Part shown: piece by piece, positions 29,119 to 38,593 of the stretch
Numbering within the stretch: position 1 is the first letter of the stretch
How the letters are laid out: each line of letters starts with the position of its first letter
Notes under the pieces: model-generated
Databases searched by the model: none
Seen by the model: the letters and a program-made list of their open reading frames with translations, nothing else
Told to the model about the DNA's origin: nothing
Made by a program: the position numbers and the translations under genes
From: Micromonospora sp. HM5-17
GTDB taxonomy: Bacteria; Actinomycetota; Actinomycetes; Mycobacteriales; Micromonosporaceae
Assembly: GCF_003762835.1 (NCBI RefSeq)
Contig: NZ_RJWA01000005.1
Span: 1 to 64,000 of the forward strand
Reading direction: 5' to 3'
Length of the DNA: 64,000 nt

Positions 29119-29424
29119 CGGTCGTCCGACCGAAACTGTCGGACGGCGGCGTTATCCTCCCCGAGCGGTTCGGGGTGAATGCCGCCGGCCCCGGCGGGTT
29201 CGGGGCTGCCGGGTCCGGCGGCTCACCACGACGGCCGCACCTCGGCCGCGCGTCCCGACCGTCGGTCATCCGACGGGGGTGACACCGCCGAGCGCCCGCG
29301 CCGCGACCCCCTCCCCGGTTCCTCCCGTCAAATCTGCCCCGCCCCGGCCGGCCGCGACCAAGCCGCCCTCGTGGCTCGGGAACGCGGCGACGGTGCCGTC
29401 GGGCCGGAGCAGCCCGGTGGCGGC
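29119..29424. other. Intergenic region after the ABM gene
   Basis: No gene supported. Contains the hairpin at 29123-29145 (CGTCCGAC/GTCGGACG, 7-nt loop) that probably ends ABM transcription. The rest is GC-rich and holds the 3' end of the convergent hydrolase gene. Confidence 0.45.
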
Positions 29425-30267
29425 TCACGCCGGCTGGTCCCGTTCCACCCAGTCCCCGGGCTTGCCCCAGTCACCCGGCTTCAGCACGAACTGCCCGTAG
29501 GGCACCGTCCACACCACCTCGTGCCCGAGCCGGTGCCCGCTGTGCCCCTCCTCCCCGTAGGCGGTGCCGTGGTCGGAGCAGATCAGCACCAGGCAGGGCC
29601 GGTCCCGGGAGGTGACGAGCGCGAAGAGGCGCCCGATGTGCCGGTCGACGTACTCCAGCGCCGCCGCGTGGCTCTCCCGGCTGTCCCGCTCGGCACCGGG
29701 CAGGTAGTGCCGGTTCGGCTGGTGAATCGCCGCCACGTTGACGAAGAGGAAGAGCGGCTTCTCCGGCGGCACCGTCGGCAGTACGGTGGCGATCCGGTCG
29801 AGCTGCGCCTCGAAGCAGCGGGGCGAGGAGACGCCGAACTCCGGCTCCCAGTGCGCCTCCGCGAACAGTCCGGGCAGCACGCTGCCGAGCGGAGAGCGTT
29901 GGTTGAAGAAGCCAACCCCGCCCACACAGACCGTGTGATAGCCGACGGCGGCGAGCGCGCGGACCACGTCCGGGGCGTCGAAGACCCAGGTCTCGTCGCT
30001 GGTCGTCGTGCTGTCCTGGGAGGCCGCGGCGAAGAGCCGCGGATGCGGACCCGGCGTCGTCGGGGTGGGGAGGAAACCGGCGAAGAACGCCTGGTGGGCG
30101 GCATAGGTGAAGCTGGCCGGGCTGTGCCGGGCCTCCCACGTCCCGCCCGGCAGGGCCCGGGCCAGGTTCGGGGTCCGTCCGGCCGCGGCCAGCTCGGCGG
30201 CCACGTCGTAGCGGAGCGTGTCGAGGGTGACGAACAACAGGTCGTGGGTGCCGATGAGGTCTTTCAC
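29425..30267 (-). CDS. STM4013/SEN3800-family hydrolase (alkaline-phosphatase/sulfatase fold)
   Basis: A 280-residue hydrolase of the alkaline phosphatase superfamily. FVTLDTLRYDVA carries the metal Asp and the nucleophile Thr. A Ser/Thr-rich middle follows, then AAIHQPNRHYL, and the second metal cluster is in LICSDHGTAYGEEGHSGHR. This matches the STM4013 family, normally found beside a radical SAM enzyme (STM4012) and STM4014 and STM4015. None of those genes is here, so the copy is an orphan. The start is GTG with GGGAGG 5 nt upstream. It is convergent with ABM and divergent from the SDR gene. Confidence 0.85.
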   Translation of the reverse strand: MKDLIGTHDLLFVTLDTLRYDVAAELAAAGRTPNLARALPGGTWEARHSPASFTYAAHQAFFAGFLPTPTTPGPHPRLFAAASQDSTTTSDETWVFDAPDVVRALAAVGYHTVCVGGVGFFNQRSPLGSVLPGLFAEAHWEPEFGVSSPRCFEAQLDRIATVLPTVPPEKPLFLFVNVAAIHQPNRHYLPGAERDSRESHAAALEYVDRHIGRLFALVTSRDRPCLVLICSDHGTAYGEEGHSGHRLGHEVVWTVPYGQFVLKPGDWGKPGDWVERDQPA

Positions 30268-30684
30268 GCCATCCTCCCGTCAGTCGTTCCGCCTCGCCGC
30301 CACACCCGCCGGCGGAGCCACCGTCCACCATGGTCGGACCGATCCCGGAACGCGCATACCGTCGTGTCTTGCATAGCAGGCCCGACTGACGGGGTCGTAC
30401 CCGGTCGGCGGGGTGCGGTCGCCTCCGCCGCCCGGAGGACGACCGCGGCGCCGGGAGCGCCGGCCGGGTCGGGCTCTCCGGAGCGTGGACGGTTCCTGGA
30501 CAGTCATCCGCCGATCATGCCAGTTCCGCCACGGCCGTCCTTCCGCCGGTGGCGGGCGTGCCGCCGGCGCACGGTCGGACGCGCGGATCGGCAGGTGAGC
30601 GGCGCGGTCGACGGACCACAGTGGAGGCTTGGCACCGCCGGGGTTCCAGGGGAGAGGCGCCCCGGTTCGGGTTGAATGAACGCC
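30268..30684. other. Divergent intergenic region between the STM4013-family and SDR genes
   Basis: No gene supported. About 417 bases with outward promoters. Open frames here are proline- and arginine-rich. I did not find convincing operator palindromes or riboswitch-like structure. Confidence 0.45.
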
Positions 30685-31464
30685 ATGACGGAACGAGTCG
30701 CCCTGATCACCGGGGTCAGTCGCCGAATCGGCATCGGTGCGGCGGTGGCCCGACGTTTCGCCTCCGCCGGCTACCGGTTGTACCTCAGCGGCCTGCCCGA
30801 CTACGACGCGGCGCAGGACTACGGCGGCGGCCCCGAGGACGTACCGGCGCTCCTCGCCGAACTCAGCACGCGTACCGGGGATGCCGACCGGGTGCGCTAC
30901 CAGGCCGTCGACCTGTGCGAGCCCTCCGCGCCGGGGGAGCTGGTCCAGGCGGCGGTACGCGCGCACGGTCGACTGGACGTCGTCGTCGCGGTGCACGCGT
31001 ACTCGACGTACACCCCGTTGGGCAGCCTGGACGCCGCCGAGATCGACCGACACCTGATCGTCAACGTCCGGGCCACCCTGCTGCTGGCCGAGGCGTTCGC
31101 GGCGGCGTTCACCGCCGACTCCGGGGGCCGGCTGGTGCTGTTCTCCAGCGGGCAGCGGCTCGGCCCCATGCCCGGGGAGTTGGCGTACGCCGCCAGCAAG
31201 GCCGGTGTGGAGGACCTCACCCGGCAGCTGAGCCCGCTGTTGATGCCGAGGGGTATCACGGTGAACTGCATCAACCCGGGTCCCACCGACACCGGGTACC
31301 TCTCCGGTCCGGACCGGGAGGCGGTCGCCCGGATGTTTCCGGGCGGCGAGTGGGGCATCCCGGACGACGCCGCCCGGCTGGTCGAATGGCTCTGTTCGCC
31401 GGATGGCCGGTGGGTCACCGGTCAGGTGATCGACTCCGAGGGCGGCTTCAACCGGTACCGCTGA
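30685..31464 (+). CDS. Short-chain dehydrogenase/reductase (SDR)
   Basis: A 259-residue NAD(P)-dependent oxidoreductase. The Rossmann motif is ALITGVSRRIGIGAA. Catalytic Ser in LFSSGQRLG, Tyr and Lys in AYAASKAGVE, and an NPGPTDTGYL sequence after strand 6 are typical of FabG-type enzymes. The usual NNAG motif reads VAVHAYS, an odd replacement. The C-terminus, QVIDSEGGFNRYR, fits classical SDRs. The ATG giving MTERVALITG is used; another ATG is 9 nt upstream, and neither has a clear Shine-Dalgarno. It is convergent with uvrB, with only 39 bp between. Confidence 0.87.
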   Translation: MTERVALITGVSRRIGIGAAVARRFASAGYRLYLSGLPDYDAAQDYGGGPEDVPALLAELSTRTGDADRVRYQAVDLCEPSAPGELVQAAVRAHGRLDVVVAVHAYSTYTPLGSLDAAEIDRHLIVNVRATLLLAEAFAAAFTADSGGRLVLFSSGQRLGPMPGELAYAASKAGVEDLTRQLSPLLMPRGITVNCINPGPTDTGYLSGPDREAVARMFPGGEWGIPDDAARLVEWLCSPDGRWVTGQVIDSEGGFNRYR

Positions 31465-31503
31465 CCGCGTCACGGCGGCGGAGCCGGCGCGCGGCCGTCG
31501 CCG

Positions 31504-33615
31504 CTACGCGACCCCGGCCGCGTCCATCCCGCGCAGTTCCTTCTTGAGTTCGGCGATCTCGTCCCGGATCCGGGCGGCCAGCTCGAACTGGAGTTCGCGG
31601 GCCGCGGCGAGCATCTGCTCGTTCAGCTCCTGGATGAGCTGCGCCAGGTCGGCCCGGGCCATGCCCTCGCGGGACGGCCCCGCCCCGCCCCGGCCCCGGC
31701 TGCGGGTCTCCGGCACCGGTGCCTTGCCTCGGGACAGCTGCCGCGCCGCGCCGCCGACCTGGGTGGTCACCCCCTCGGTGTCCTCCGCCTCGCGGTAGAT
31801 GTCGTCGAGGATGTCGTGGATCTTCTTGCGGAGCGGCTCCGGGTTGATGCCGTGCGCCTTGTTGTGGGCGATCTGCTTGGCCCGCCGCCGGTTGGTTTCC
31901 TCGATCGCCTCCGCCATCGACGGGGTTATCGTGTCGGCGTACATGTGGACCTGTCCGGAGACGTTGCGGGCGGCCCGGCCGATGGTCTGGATCAGGGAGC
32001 GGCCGCTGCGCAGGAAGCCCTCCTTGTCGGCGTCGAGAATCGCCACCAGGGAGACCTCGGGCAGGTCCAGCCCCTCTCGTAGCAGGTTGATCCCGACCAG
32101 GACGTCGTAGTCGCCCTTGCGCAGCTCGCGCAGCAGCTCGACCCGGCGCAGGGTGTCGACCTCGGAGTGCAGGTAGCGGACCCTGATGCCGTGCTCCAGC
32201 AGGTAGTCGGAGAGGTCCTCGGCCATCTTCTTGGTCAGTGTGGTGACCAGGACCCGCTCGTCCCGCTCGGTACGCAGCGTGATCTCGTGCATCAGGTCGT
32301 CGATCTGCCCCTTGGTGGGCTTCACGATCACCTCGGGGTCGACCAGGCCGGTCGGCCGGATCACCTGCTCGACCACCTCGCCCTGGGCCTGCTCCAGCTC
32401 CCAGGGGCCGGGCGTGGCGGAGAGGTAGACCATCTGGCCGACCCGCTCCAGGAACTCGTCGAACCGCAGCGGACGGTTGTCGGCCGCGCTGGGCAGCCGG
32501 AAGCCGTGCTCGATCAGTATCCGCTTCCGCGAGGCGTCGCCCTCGTACATCCCGCCGATCTGCGGGATCGTCACGTGCGACTCGTCGATGACGGTCAGGA
32601 AGTCGTCGGGGAAGTAGTCCAGCAGGCAGTGCGGCGGGCTGCCGTACGTCCGGCCGTCGATGTGCATGGAGTAGTTCTCGATGCCGGAGCAGAAGCCGAC
32701 CTGGCGCATCATCTCGATGTCGTACGTCGTCCGCATCCGCAGCCGCTGCGCCTCCAGCAGCTTGCCCTGGCGTTCCAGCTCGGCGAGGCGCTCGGCCAGC
32801 TCGGCCTCGATGCCGGCGATCGCCCGCTCCATCCGCTCGGGTCCGGCGGCGTAGTGCGTGGCCGGGAAGATCAGGAGGTGGTCGACCTCCCGGATCACGT
32901 CCCCGGTCAACGGGTTCAGGTAGTAGAGCTTCTCCACCTCGTCGCCGAAGAACTCGATGCGGAGCGCCAGCTCCTCGTAGGCCGGGATGATCTCCAGCGT
33001 GTCGCCCCTGACCCGGAACGTGCCGCGGTTGAAGGCCATGTCGTTGCGGGTGTACTGGATGTCGACCAGCCGGCGGAGCAGCGTGTCGCGCTCGATCTCC
33101 TCGCCGACGCTGATCCGGACCGCCCGGTCGAGGTACTCGTCCGGGGTGCCCAGGCCGTAGATGGCCGAGACGGTGGCCACGACCACGACGTCCCGGCGGG
33201 TCAGCAGCGACATCGTCGCGGAGTGCCGCAGCCGCTCGACCTCCTCGTTGATCGAGGAGTCCTTCTCGATGTAGGTGTCGGTCTGCGGAATGTACGCCTC
33301 GGGCTGGTAGTAGTCGTAGTAGGAGACGAAGTACTCCACCGCGTTGTGCGGCAGCAGCTCACGGAACTCCTTGGCGAGCTGGGCGGCGAGGGTCTTGTTC
33401 GGGGCCAGTACCAGGGTTGGCCGCTGGAGCCGCTCGATCAGCCACGCGGTCGTGGCGCTCTTGCCGGTGCCGGTGGCGCCGAGTAGTACCGAGTGCCGCT
33501 CGCCGCGCCGGATCCGCCGCTCCAACTCGGCGATGGCCGTGGGCTGGTCGCCGGAGGGCTGGAACTCGCTGACCACCTGGAAGCGGCCGTCACGTCGGGG
33601 AATGTCGAGCGCCAT
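31504..33615 (-). CDS. uvrB: Excinuclease ABC subunit B
   Basis: Damage-verifying helicase of nucleotide excision repair, loaded by UvrA and partnered with UvrC. The 703-residue sequence has the P-loop GATGTGKS (about 46), DESH, the beta-hairpin region near residue 95 ([15 protein letters not shown]), QTIGRAARN (motif VI) and a C-terminal UVR motif ([21 protein letters not shown]). The start is ATG. It lies 31-34 kb from uvrA and uvrC, as is usual for actinobacteria. Its 298-bp upstream region holds a plus-strand candidate ncRNA. Confidence 0.97.
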   Translation of the reverse strand: MALDIPRRDGRFQVVSEFQPSGDQPTAIAELERRIRRGERHSVLLGATGTGKSATTAWLIERLQRPTLVLAPNKTLAAQLAKEFRELLPHNAVEYFVSYYDYYQPEAYIPQTDTYIEKDSSINEEVERLRHSATMSLLTRRDVVVVATVSAIYGLGTPDEYLDRAVRISVGEEIERDTLLRRLVDIQYTRNDMAFNRGTFRVRGDTLEIIPAYEELALRIEFFGDEVEKLYYLNPLTGDVIREVDHLLIFPATHYAAGPERMERAIAGIEAELAERLAELERQGKLLEAQRLRMRTTYDIEMMRQVGFCSGIENYSMHIDGRTYGSPPHCLLDYFPDDFLTVIDESHVTIPQIGGMYEGDASRKRILIEHGFRLPSAADNRPLRFDEFLERVGQMVYLSATPGPWELEQAQGEVVEQVIRPTGLVDPEVIVKPTKGQIDDLMHEITLRTERDERVLVTTLTKKMAEDLSDYLLEHGIRVRYLHSEVDTLRRVELLRELRKGDYDVLVGINLLREGLDLPEVSLVAILDADKEGFLRSGRSLIQTIGRAARNVSGQVHMYADTITPSMAEAIEETNRRRAKQIAHNKAHGINPEPLRKKIHDILDDIYREAEDTEGVTTQVGGAARQLSRGKAPVPETRSRGRGGAGPSREGMARADLAQLIQELNEQMLAAARELQFELAARIRDEIAELKKELRGMDAAGVA

Positions 33616-33743
33616 GACCTCAACCGTACGCCGCCGGTCCGACAGGACACAGCACGGTGCCGGGCCGCCGTGGCAACCGTGGGTACACGATCGGTTTCGA
33701 TATGGTCATTGTGTGTATAAGGTGACCGCGCTACGGTTTTAGG

Positions 33744-33872
33744 GTAGGCCGCTCGCGGCGGCCGACCGGGTCCGCGACCGGCCGCCACACCAGCCGTCGC
33801 ACCCGGGATCGAGGTTGCAGCCCTGGCGCGAGCCGGCGAGCGCACCGACGGCCGCCGCGAGCGGCCCTTTTT
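33744..33872 (+). ncRNA. Candidate structured small RNA between uvrB and coaE
   Basis: About 129 nt on plus. TTGTGT at 33709 and TACGGT at 33732 (17-bp spacing) are a good promoter, about 7 nt before a GG start. The RNA is closed by a perfect 18-bp helix (33747-33764 with 33849-33866), ending in C and TTTTT. Inside I can fold two arms: one from 33766 to 33806 (6 + 5 + 3 bp) and one from 33813 to 33846 (3 + 2 bp, then a stem with a GCGA loop), giving a three-way junction. No family is recognised (not tmRNA, SRP, RNase P or 6C RNA). It may simply be a terminator with a large loop. Confidence 0.6.
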
Positions 33873-33913
33873 CGTCCGTGGTCATCCCGTCCGTTCCCGA
33901 CCCCGTCGGCCGC

Positions 33914-35095
33914 CTAGGGGCGCCAGCCGGTGGCCGCCGCCCACGCCTCGGCCCGCTCGTGTTCCCGGTCGAACCACGGCTCCTTGCCCGCGGCGTACGC
34001 GTCGACGTCGGGGCTGGTCGCGACCAGCCTCTGCTTGAGCCGGAGGTACGCGGACCGCTGCTCGGGGTCGGCCCGCAGGTGGTCGCGCATCAGCAGGGCG
34101 TACCGCCAGCCCGGCGAGCCGACGACCCGGACGTGCAGGTTCACCGGCCGTCCCGGGTCCGCGCTGCCGTGCAGCCGCTTCTCCCAGCGGTCGGCATCGG
34201 TCGGGAACCGTGGGTTGTCCCACCACTGTCCCGGATACCGGGGAAAGCCCGCCTCGGCGAGCCGGTCCGCGACCGCGTCGGCCTCCGCCATCGACCCAAC
34301 CCCCACCTGGATGTCGATGACGTCCCTGGCCGGCAGGCCCGGTACCGCGGTCGAGCCGACGTGGTCCACCCGGATCTCGGCCGGGCGGAGCGCGTGCCGG
34401 ATCCGGGCGGCGAGCCGGGTGAACTGGGCCGGCCAGTCGGGATCGGGCGCGACGAGCCGAGCCTCGGTGAGTCGGACCGGCAGCCGCTCGCGCACGTTCC
34501 GCTCGTACGGGAGTAGCCGTTCCCGCCACAGGGTGTCGACGGCGGCGTGCAGCGTGGCGAGGTCGGCGTCGTTGTCCAGCAGGACATCGGCGGCGGCCTC
34601 CCGGCGCGCGTCCCCGGCCTGGGCCCGGATCCGCTGCTCGGCCTGGGTGGCCGTCATGCCCCGGTCCCGTACGAGTCGTCCGATCCGGGTCTGCTCCGCC
34701 GCCCGCACCACGACGACCAAGTGGTACGTCGGCGCCAGCCCCACCTCGACCAGCAGCGGTACGTCGTTGACGACGATCGCGTCCGGTGCCGCCTCTGCGG
34801 CGAGTTGGGCGGTTCGGGCCCGGACCCGGGGGTGGATGATCTGCTCCAGGCGGGCCCGGGCCGCGGGATCGCCAAACACGATCTCGCCCAGTGCCGGCCG
34901 GTCGAGGCTCCCGTCGGGCCGGCAGACCCGGGTGCCGAAGGCGGCGACGACCTCGCGGAGACCCTCGGTGCCCGGCTCGACCACCTCCCGGGCAAGCCGG
35001 TCGGCATCGATCACGACGGCGCCGTGGTGGGCCAACCGGGCCGCGGCGACACTCTTGCCCGACCCGATGCCGCCGGTCAGTCCGATCATCAGCAC
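33914..35095 (-). CDS. coaE: Dephospho-CoA kinase fused to a UPF0157 (GrpB) domain
   Basis: Last enzyme of coenzyme A synthesis, phosphorylating dephospho-CoA. N-terminal kinase (1-200): P-loop GLTGGIGSGKS, DADRLAREVVEPGT, and IIHPRVRAR in the CoA-binding region. Residues about 215-393 form a UPF0157/GrpB nucleotidyltransferase-like domain (VRLTEARLVAPDPDWPAQF; VGSTAVPGLPARDVIDIQVGV). This fusion is known in actinobacterial CoaE. The start used is GTG (MLMIGLTGG); a TTG 12 nt upstream and an ATG 6 nt downstream are alternatives. It is downstream of rpsA, separated by a hairpin. Confidence 0.92.
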   Translation of the reverse strand: MLMIGLTGGIGSGKSVAAARLAHHGAVVIDADRLAREVVEPGTEGLREVVAAFGTRVCRPDGSLDRPALGEIVFGDPAARARLEQIIHPRVRARTAQLAAEAAPDAIVVNDVPLLVEVGLAPTYHLVVVVRAAEQTRIGRLVRDRGMTATQAEQRIRAQAGDARREAAADVLLDNDADLATLHAAVDTLWRERLLPYERNVRERLPVRLTEARLVAPDPDWPAQFTRLAARIRHALRPAEIRVDHVGSTAVPGLPARDVIDIQVGVGSMAEADAVADRLAEAGFPRYPGQWWDNPRFPTDADRWEKRLHGSADPGRPVNLHVRVVGSPGWRYALLMRDHLRADPEQRSAYLRLKQRLVATSPDVDAYAAGKEPWFDREHERAEAWAAATGWRP

Positions 35096-35116
35096 TGCTG
35101 TAGTCAACCAAACGGC

Positions 35117-35173
35117 GTCAGGCCCGCCTCCGGGGCACCCGGTGGAAACCGGGTGCCGGGAGACGGGCCTGAC
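35117..35173. terminator. Long bidirectional hairpin between rpsA and coaE
   Basis: Outer arms of 10 bp (35117-35126 with 35164-35173) and an inner stem of 10 bp (35134-35143 with 35148-35157) around a GAAA/TTTC tetraloop, joined by a short paired segment. About 57 nt of almost continuous pairing. No T tract. Probably ends rpsA transcription or protects its 3' end. Confidence 0.75.
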
Positions 35174-35219
35174 CGCGATGATTGTCGCCCGGGGCCGGGC
35201 CGCTACGCGGCGTCGGCGA

Positions 35220-36701
35220 TCACTTGCCGCCGGCGAGCTTCTCGCGAAGCGCCGCGAGGGCCTCGTCCGTGGCGAGCGTGCCGGACGGCTCCTCGGCCTG
35301 GCGCGCCGACGTGCCGCCGGAGCCGCCGGTGGCCGTGCCGCCGGCCGCGGCCGCCGCCGCCTCGGCCTCGAGGGCGCGGGACTGCTGCACCTGCTTGGTG
35401 TGGGCCTCCCAGCGCTGCCGCGCCTCGGCGTACTGCTGCTCCCAGGCCTCGCGCTGCTTCTCGTAGCCCTCCAGCCACTCCCCGGTCTCCGGGTCGAAGC
35501 CCTCGGGGTAGATGTAGTTGCCGTCGGCGTCGTAGTTCGCGGTCATGCCGTAGAGGGTGGGGTCGAAGTGCTCCTCGCCCTCGATGAAGCCCTCGTTGGC
35601 CTGCTTGAGCGACAGCGAGATCCGCCGGCGCTCCAGGTCGATGTCGATGACCTTGACCATGACCTCGGAGCCGACCTGGACGACCTGCTCCGGGATCTCC
35701 ACGTGCCGCTCGGCGAGCTCGGAGATGTGGACCAGACCCTCGATGCCGTCGTCGACGCGGACGAAGGCGCCGAACGGCACCAGCTTGGTGACCTTGCCGG
35801 GCACGATCTGCTGGATCGCGTGGGTCCGGGCGAACTGCCGCCACGGGTCCTCCTGGGTCGCCTTCAGCGACAGCGAGACCCGCTCGCGGTCGAGGTCGAC
35901 GTCGAGGACCTCGACCTCCACCTCCTGGCCGACCTCGACGACCTCGGACGGGTGGTCGATGTGCTTCCAGGAGAGCTCGGAGACGTGCACCAGGCCGTCC
36001 ACGCCGCCCAGGTCGACGAAGGCGCCGAAGTTGACGATCGAGGAGACGACGCCCTTGCGGACCTGGCCCTTCTGCAGCTTGTTGAGGAACTCGGTGCGGA
36101 CCTCGGACTGGGTCTGCTCGAGCCACGCCCGGCGGGACAGCACCACGTTGTTGCGGTTCTTGTCCAGCTCGATGATCTTGGCCTCGAGCTCGCGGCCGAC
36201 GTACGGCTGGAGGTCCCGCACCCGGCGCATCTCGACCAGGGAGGCGGGGAGGAAGCCGCGCAGACCGATGTCGAGGATGAGGCCGCCCTTGACCACCTCG
36301 ATGACGGAGCCGCGGACGACGCCGTCCTCCTCCTTGATCTTCTCGATCGTGCCCCAGGCCCGCTCGTACTGGGCCCGCTTCTTCGAGAGGATCAGGCGCC
36401 CTTCCTTGTCCTCCTTCTGCAGGACGAGGGCCTCGATGTGATCACCGACCGACACCACCTCGGCGGGGTCCACGTCGTGCTTGATCGACAACTCACGCGA
36501 GGGGATGACACCCTCGGTCTTGTAGCCGATGTCGAGCAGGACCTCGTCCCGATCGACCTTGACGACGGTGCCTTCGACAATGTCGCCGTCGTTGAAGTAC
36601 TTGATGGTCTCGTCGATGGCGGCGAGGAACGCTTCCTCGGACCCGAGGTCGTCGACGGTGACCTTAGTGGCGCTCGAGGTGGCCTCGATGCTGCTCGTCA
36701 T
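35220..36701 (-). CDS. rpsA: 30S ribosomal protein S1
   Basis: RNA-binding ribosomal protein (493 aa) for mRNA recruitment and trans-translation. Four S1 OB-fold repeats are visible: GDIVEGTVVKVDRDEVLLDI, then one beginning DGVVRGSVIEVVKGGLILDI, KGVVSSIVNFGAFVDLG and PGKVTKLVPFGAFVRVD. The C-terminal 110 residues are acidic and Ala/Gly-rich and end LATDEALAALREKLAGGK. That actinobacterial tail is less conserved. The ATG is at MTSSIEATSSATK, with a distant GGAG. It is the first gene upstream of coaE. Confidence 0.96.
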   Translation of the reverse strand: MTSSIEATSSATKVTVDDLGSEEAFLAAIDETIKYFNDGDIVEGTVVKVDRDEVLLDIGYKTEGVIPSRELSIKHDVDPAEVVSVGDHIEALVLQKEDKEGRLILSKKRAQYERAWGTIEKIKEEDGVVRGSVIEVVKGGLILDIGLRGFLPASLVEMRRVRDLQPYVGRELEAKIIELDKNRNNVVLSRRAWLEQTQSEVRTEFLNKLQKGQVRKGVVSSIVNFGAFVDLGGVDGLVHVSELSWKHIDHPSEVVEVGQEVEVEVLDVDLDRERVSLSLKATQEDPWRQFARTHAIQQIVPGKVTKLVPFGAFVRVDDGIEGLVHISELAERHVEIPEQVVQVGSEVMVKVIDIDLERRRISLSLKQANEGFIEGEEHFDPTLYGMTANYDADGNYIYPEGFDPETGEWLEGYEKQREAWEQQYAEARQRWEAHTKQVQQSRALEAEAAAAAAGGTATGGSGGTSARQAEEPSGTLATDEALAALREKLAGGK

Positions 36702-37055
36702 GTGGGCGGTTGCTCCGGTCGGATGGATGTCACAGCAGGTTTGTCTCGCGGTGACCCGTCTGCGCCTGCGGACCCGCCGCCGGCCACCCCGAACGACCGC
36801 AGTCCGATCGTGCGGCGTGCCCGGCGACCGCGAGCCTGCTCCCTGCCGAGGCACACGATCCGCGAGCGCATCGAACAGCTTACCGTGCGCATTACCACAG
36901 CATGCAAGCCCTCCCCGCACGTGATGAGATCCGTTGTCCACTGCTCGGGAAGAGCTGCTGCCGGGCCACCCGGCTAACTGCCCGGGATCACCCCAGGAGA
37001 AGGTACCTTACCCTCCCGGCGGGCGATTCGGGTGGCCGGGGACTACCGTGACGGG
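36702..37055. other. Divergent intergenic region between rpsA and the methyltransferase gene
   Basis: No gene supported. A promoter candidate for rpsA reads TTGCAT, 19 bp, TAAGCT on the minus strand (near 36907 and 36882), giving a leader of about 170 nt. A GC-rich divergent promoter for the methyltransferase should lie to the right, but I could not define it. Confidence 0.4.
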
Positions 37056-37925
37056 ATGCACGACGACACCCTGCCGGCCGGCGTCGGCGTGACCGACGCG
37101 CTGCCCGCCGACGACGATCCGCCCAGGGTGCTCCGGCGCCTGGTGACCAACGCCGAGAGCCGACGGGCCAGCCGCCGGTGGTGGGATCTGGACGCCGACG
37201 CCTACCAGGCCGAACACGGCGCGTTTCTGGGCGAGGTGGACTTCGTCTGGTGTCCCGAGGGGCTGCGCGAGGCCGACGCCCGGCTCCTCGGCGAGCTGCG
37301 GGGCCGACGCGTTCTCGAGCTCGGCTGTGGGGCGGCCGCCGCCGCCCGCTGGCTGGCCACCCAGGGCGCCCACCCGGTCGGGCTGGACCTCTCCGCCGGC
37401 ATGTTGCGGCACGCGACCCGGGCCGCCGCGACCTCCGGGGTTCGCGTGCCGCTGGTCCAGGCCGACGCCCTGGCCCTGCCGTTCGGTGCGGAGACGTTCG
37501 ACATCGTCTGTACGGCGTTCGGCGCGATCCCGTTCGTCGCCGACTCCGCGGCGGTGCTGCGCGAGGTGTTCCGGGTCCTCCGCCCCGGCGGCACCTGGGT
37601 GTTCTCGATCACCCACCCGATACGGTGGATCTTCCCGGATGACCCGGGTGAGGGAGGCCTGACCGTCAGGCACTCGTACTTCGACCGCCGCCCGTACGTG
37701 GAGCAGGACGCCGACGGGGTGCCGACCTACGTCGAGCAGCACCGCACCCTCGGCGACCGGGTCCGGGAGATCGTCGGCGCCGGCTTCGTGCTGCGCGACC
37801 TGGTCGAGCCGGAGTGGCCGGCCGGGCACGACCGGATCTGGGGGCAGTGGAGTCCGCTGCGCGGTCGGCTCTTCCCCGGCACCGCCATCTTCGTCTGCGA
37901 CAAGCCACTGCGCGGGCCGGCGTAG
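37056..37925 (+). CDS. Class I SAM-dependent methyltransferase
   Basis: A 289-residue methyltransferase of unknown substrate. Motif I is VLELGCGAAAAARWLA (about 92), followed by an acidic strand GLDLSAG, motif II-like DALALPFGAETFDIV, and FRVLRPGGTWVFSITHP. The N-terminus, up to residue 50, has WWDLDADAYQAEHG, as in UbiE/MenG-like small-molecule methyltransferases of actinomycetes. Starting at the ATG (MHDDTLP) avoids an unlikely extension. The following Uma2 gene begins 25 bp downstream, so they may be cotranscribed, but their functions do not obviously relate. Confidence 0.88.
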   Translation: MHDDTLPAGVGVTDALPADDDPPRVLRRLVTNAESRRASRRWWDLDADAYQAEHGAFLGEVDFVWCPEGLREADARLLGELRGRRVLELGCGAAAAARWLATQGAHPVGLDLSAGMLRHATRAAATSGVRVPLVQADALALPFGAETFDIVCTAFGAIPFVADSAAVLREVFRVLRPGGTWVFSITHPIRWIFPDDPGEGGLTVRHSYFDRRPYVEQDADGVPTYVEQHRTLGDRVREIVGAGFVLRDLVEPEWPAGHDRIWGQWSPLRGRLFPGTAIFVCDKPLRGPA

Positions 37926-37950
37926 GGGCCCGACTCACTATGCTGGCCTG

Positions 37951-38553
37951 GTGAGCGCCGAGCCAGTCGCGCAGCAACCGGGGCCATGGCAGCCGGACCC
38001 GGTCCGGCAGCGCCAGGCCGGCTACACCCTGGAGGACCTCCTCGACCTGCCCCCGGACGCTCCCCGCGTCGAACTCGTGGACGGAGTCATCCACGTGGTC
38101 CCCTCCCCCACCCTGGGCCACCAGAACATCGCCGGTCTGCTCTGGCACTGGTTGCGCACCCACGCCCCGGCGCACCTGCGGGTCGCCCAGGCGGTCGGAG
38201 TGGCACTCGGTGCCAACTTCACCCGGGAACCGGACGTCCTGGTCCACCTGGCCGAGGTGCCGGCCGAGCGGCACTTCCTGCTGCCGCACGAGGTGATGCT
38301 CGCGATCGAGGTGGTCTCACCCGGCACCCGCCGCACCGACCGGTTCAGCAAGCCGGCCGAGTACGCCGGCGCCGGCATCCCGGCCTACTGGCGGGTGGAG
38401 CAGGATCCGGTCCAGATCTCCGCGTACCGGCTCGCCGACCGGCCCGGGCCCAGTGGCCGCCGGGAGTACGAGCTGCTCGCCGAGACCGCCGACCTGCTGA
38501 CGGTGGAGCACCCGTTCCCGCTGGCGTTGCCGATCGCCGAGATCACGCCGTAG
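37951..38553 (+). CDS. Uma2-family endonuclease
   Basis: A 200-residue restriction-endonuclease-fold protein (DUF820/Uma2). The core reads PRVELVDGVIHVVPSPTLGHQ, then FTREPDVLV, MLAIEVVSPGTRRTD (the PD-(D/E)xK acidic and catalytic strand), and a KPAEYAGAGIPAYWRV. The family's cellular role is unknown; it is abundant in actinomycetes and cyanobacteria. It starts GTG. It is followed after 40 bp by a DUF2945 gene. Confidence 0.87.
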   Translation: MSAEPVAQQPGPWQPDPVRQRQAGYTLEDLLDLPPDAPRVELVDGVIHVVPSPTLGHQNIAGLLWHWLRTHAPAHLRVAQAVGVALGANFTREPDVLVHLAEVPAERHFLLPHEVMLAIEVVSPGTRRTDRFSKPAEYAGAGIPAYWRVEQDPVQISAYRLADRPGPSGRREYELLAETADLLTVEHPFPLALPIAEITP

Positions 38554-38593
38554 CGGCGCTGTTTCGCCTCTGGGCCGGCGGGTAGGCCCAGGT

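Noticed and set aside
33616-33720. LexA-type SOS box before uvrB
   Set aside because: A CGAAA...TCG-like stretch exists but does not fit the actinobacterial GAAC-N4-GTTC pattern.
33744-33872. Assignment of the candidate RNA as SRP RNA, tmRNA, RNase P or 6C RNA
   Set aside because: The SRP GGAAGG loop, RNase P motifs, tmRNA ends and C-rich 6C loops are all absent.
33930-36977. A 1,015-codon plus-strand frame opposite coaE and rpsA
   Set aside because: It overlaps two certain genes and has low-complexity composition.
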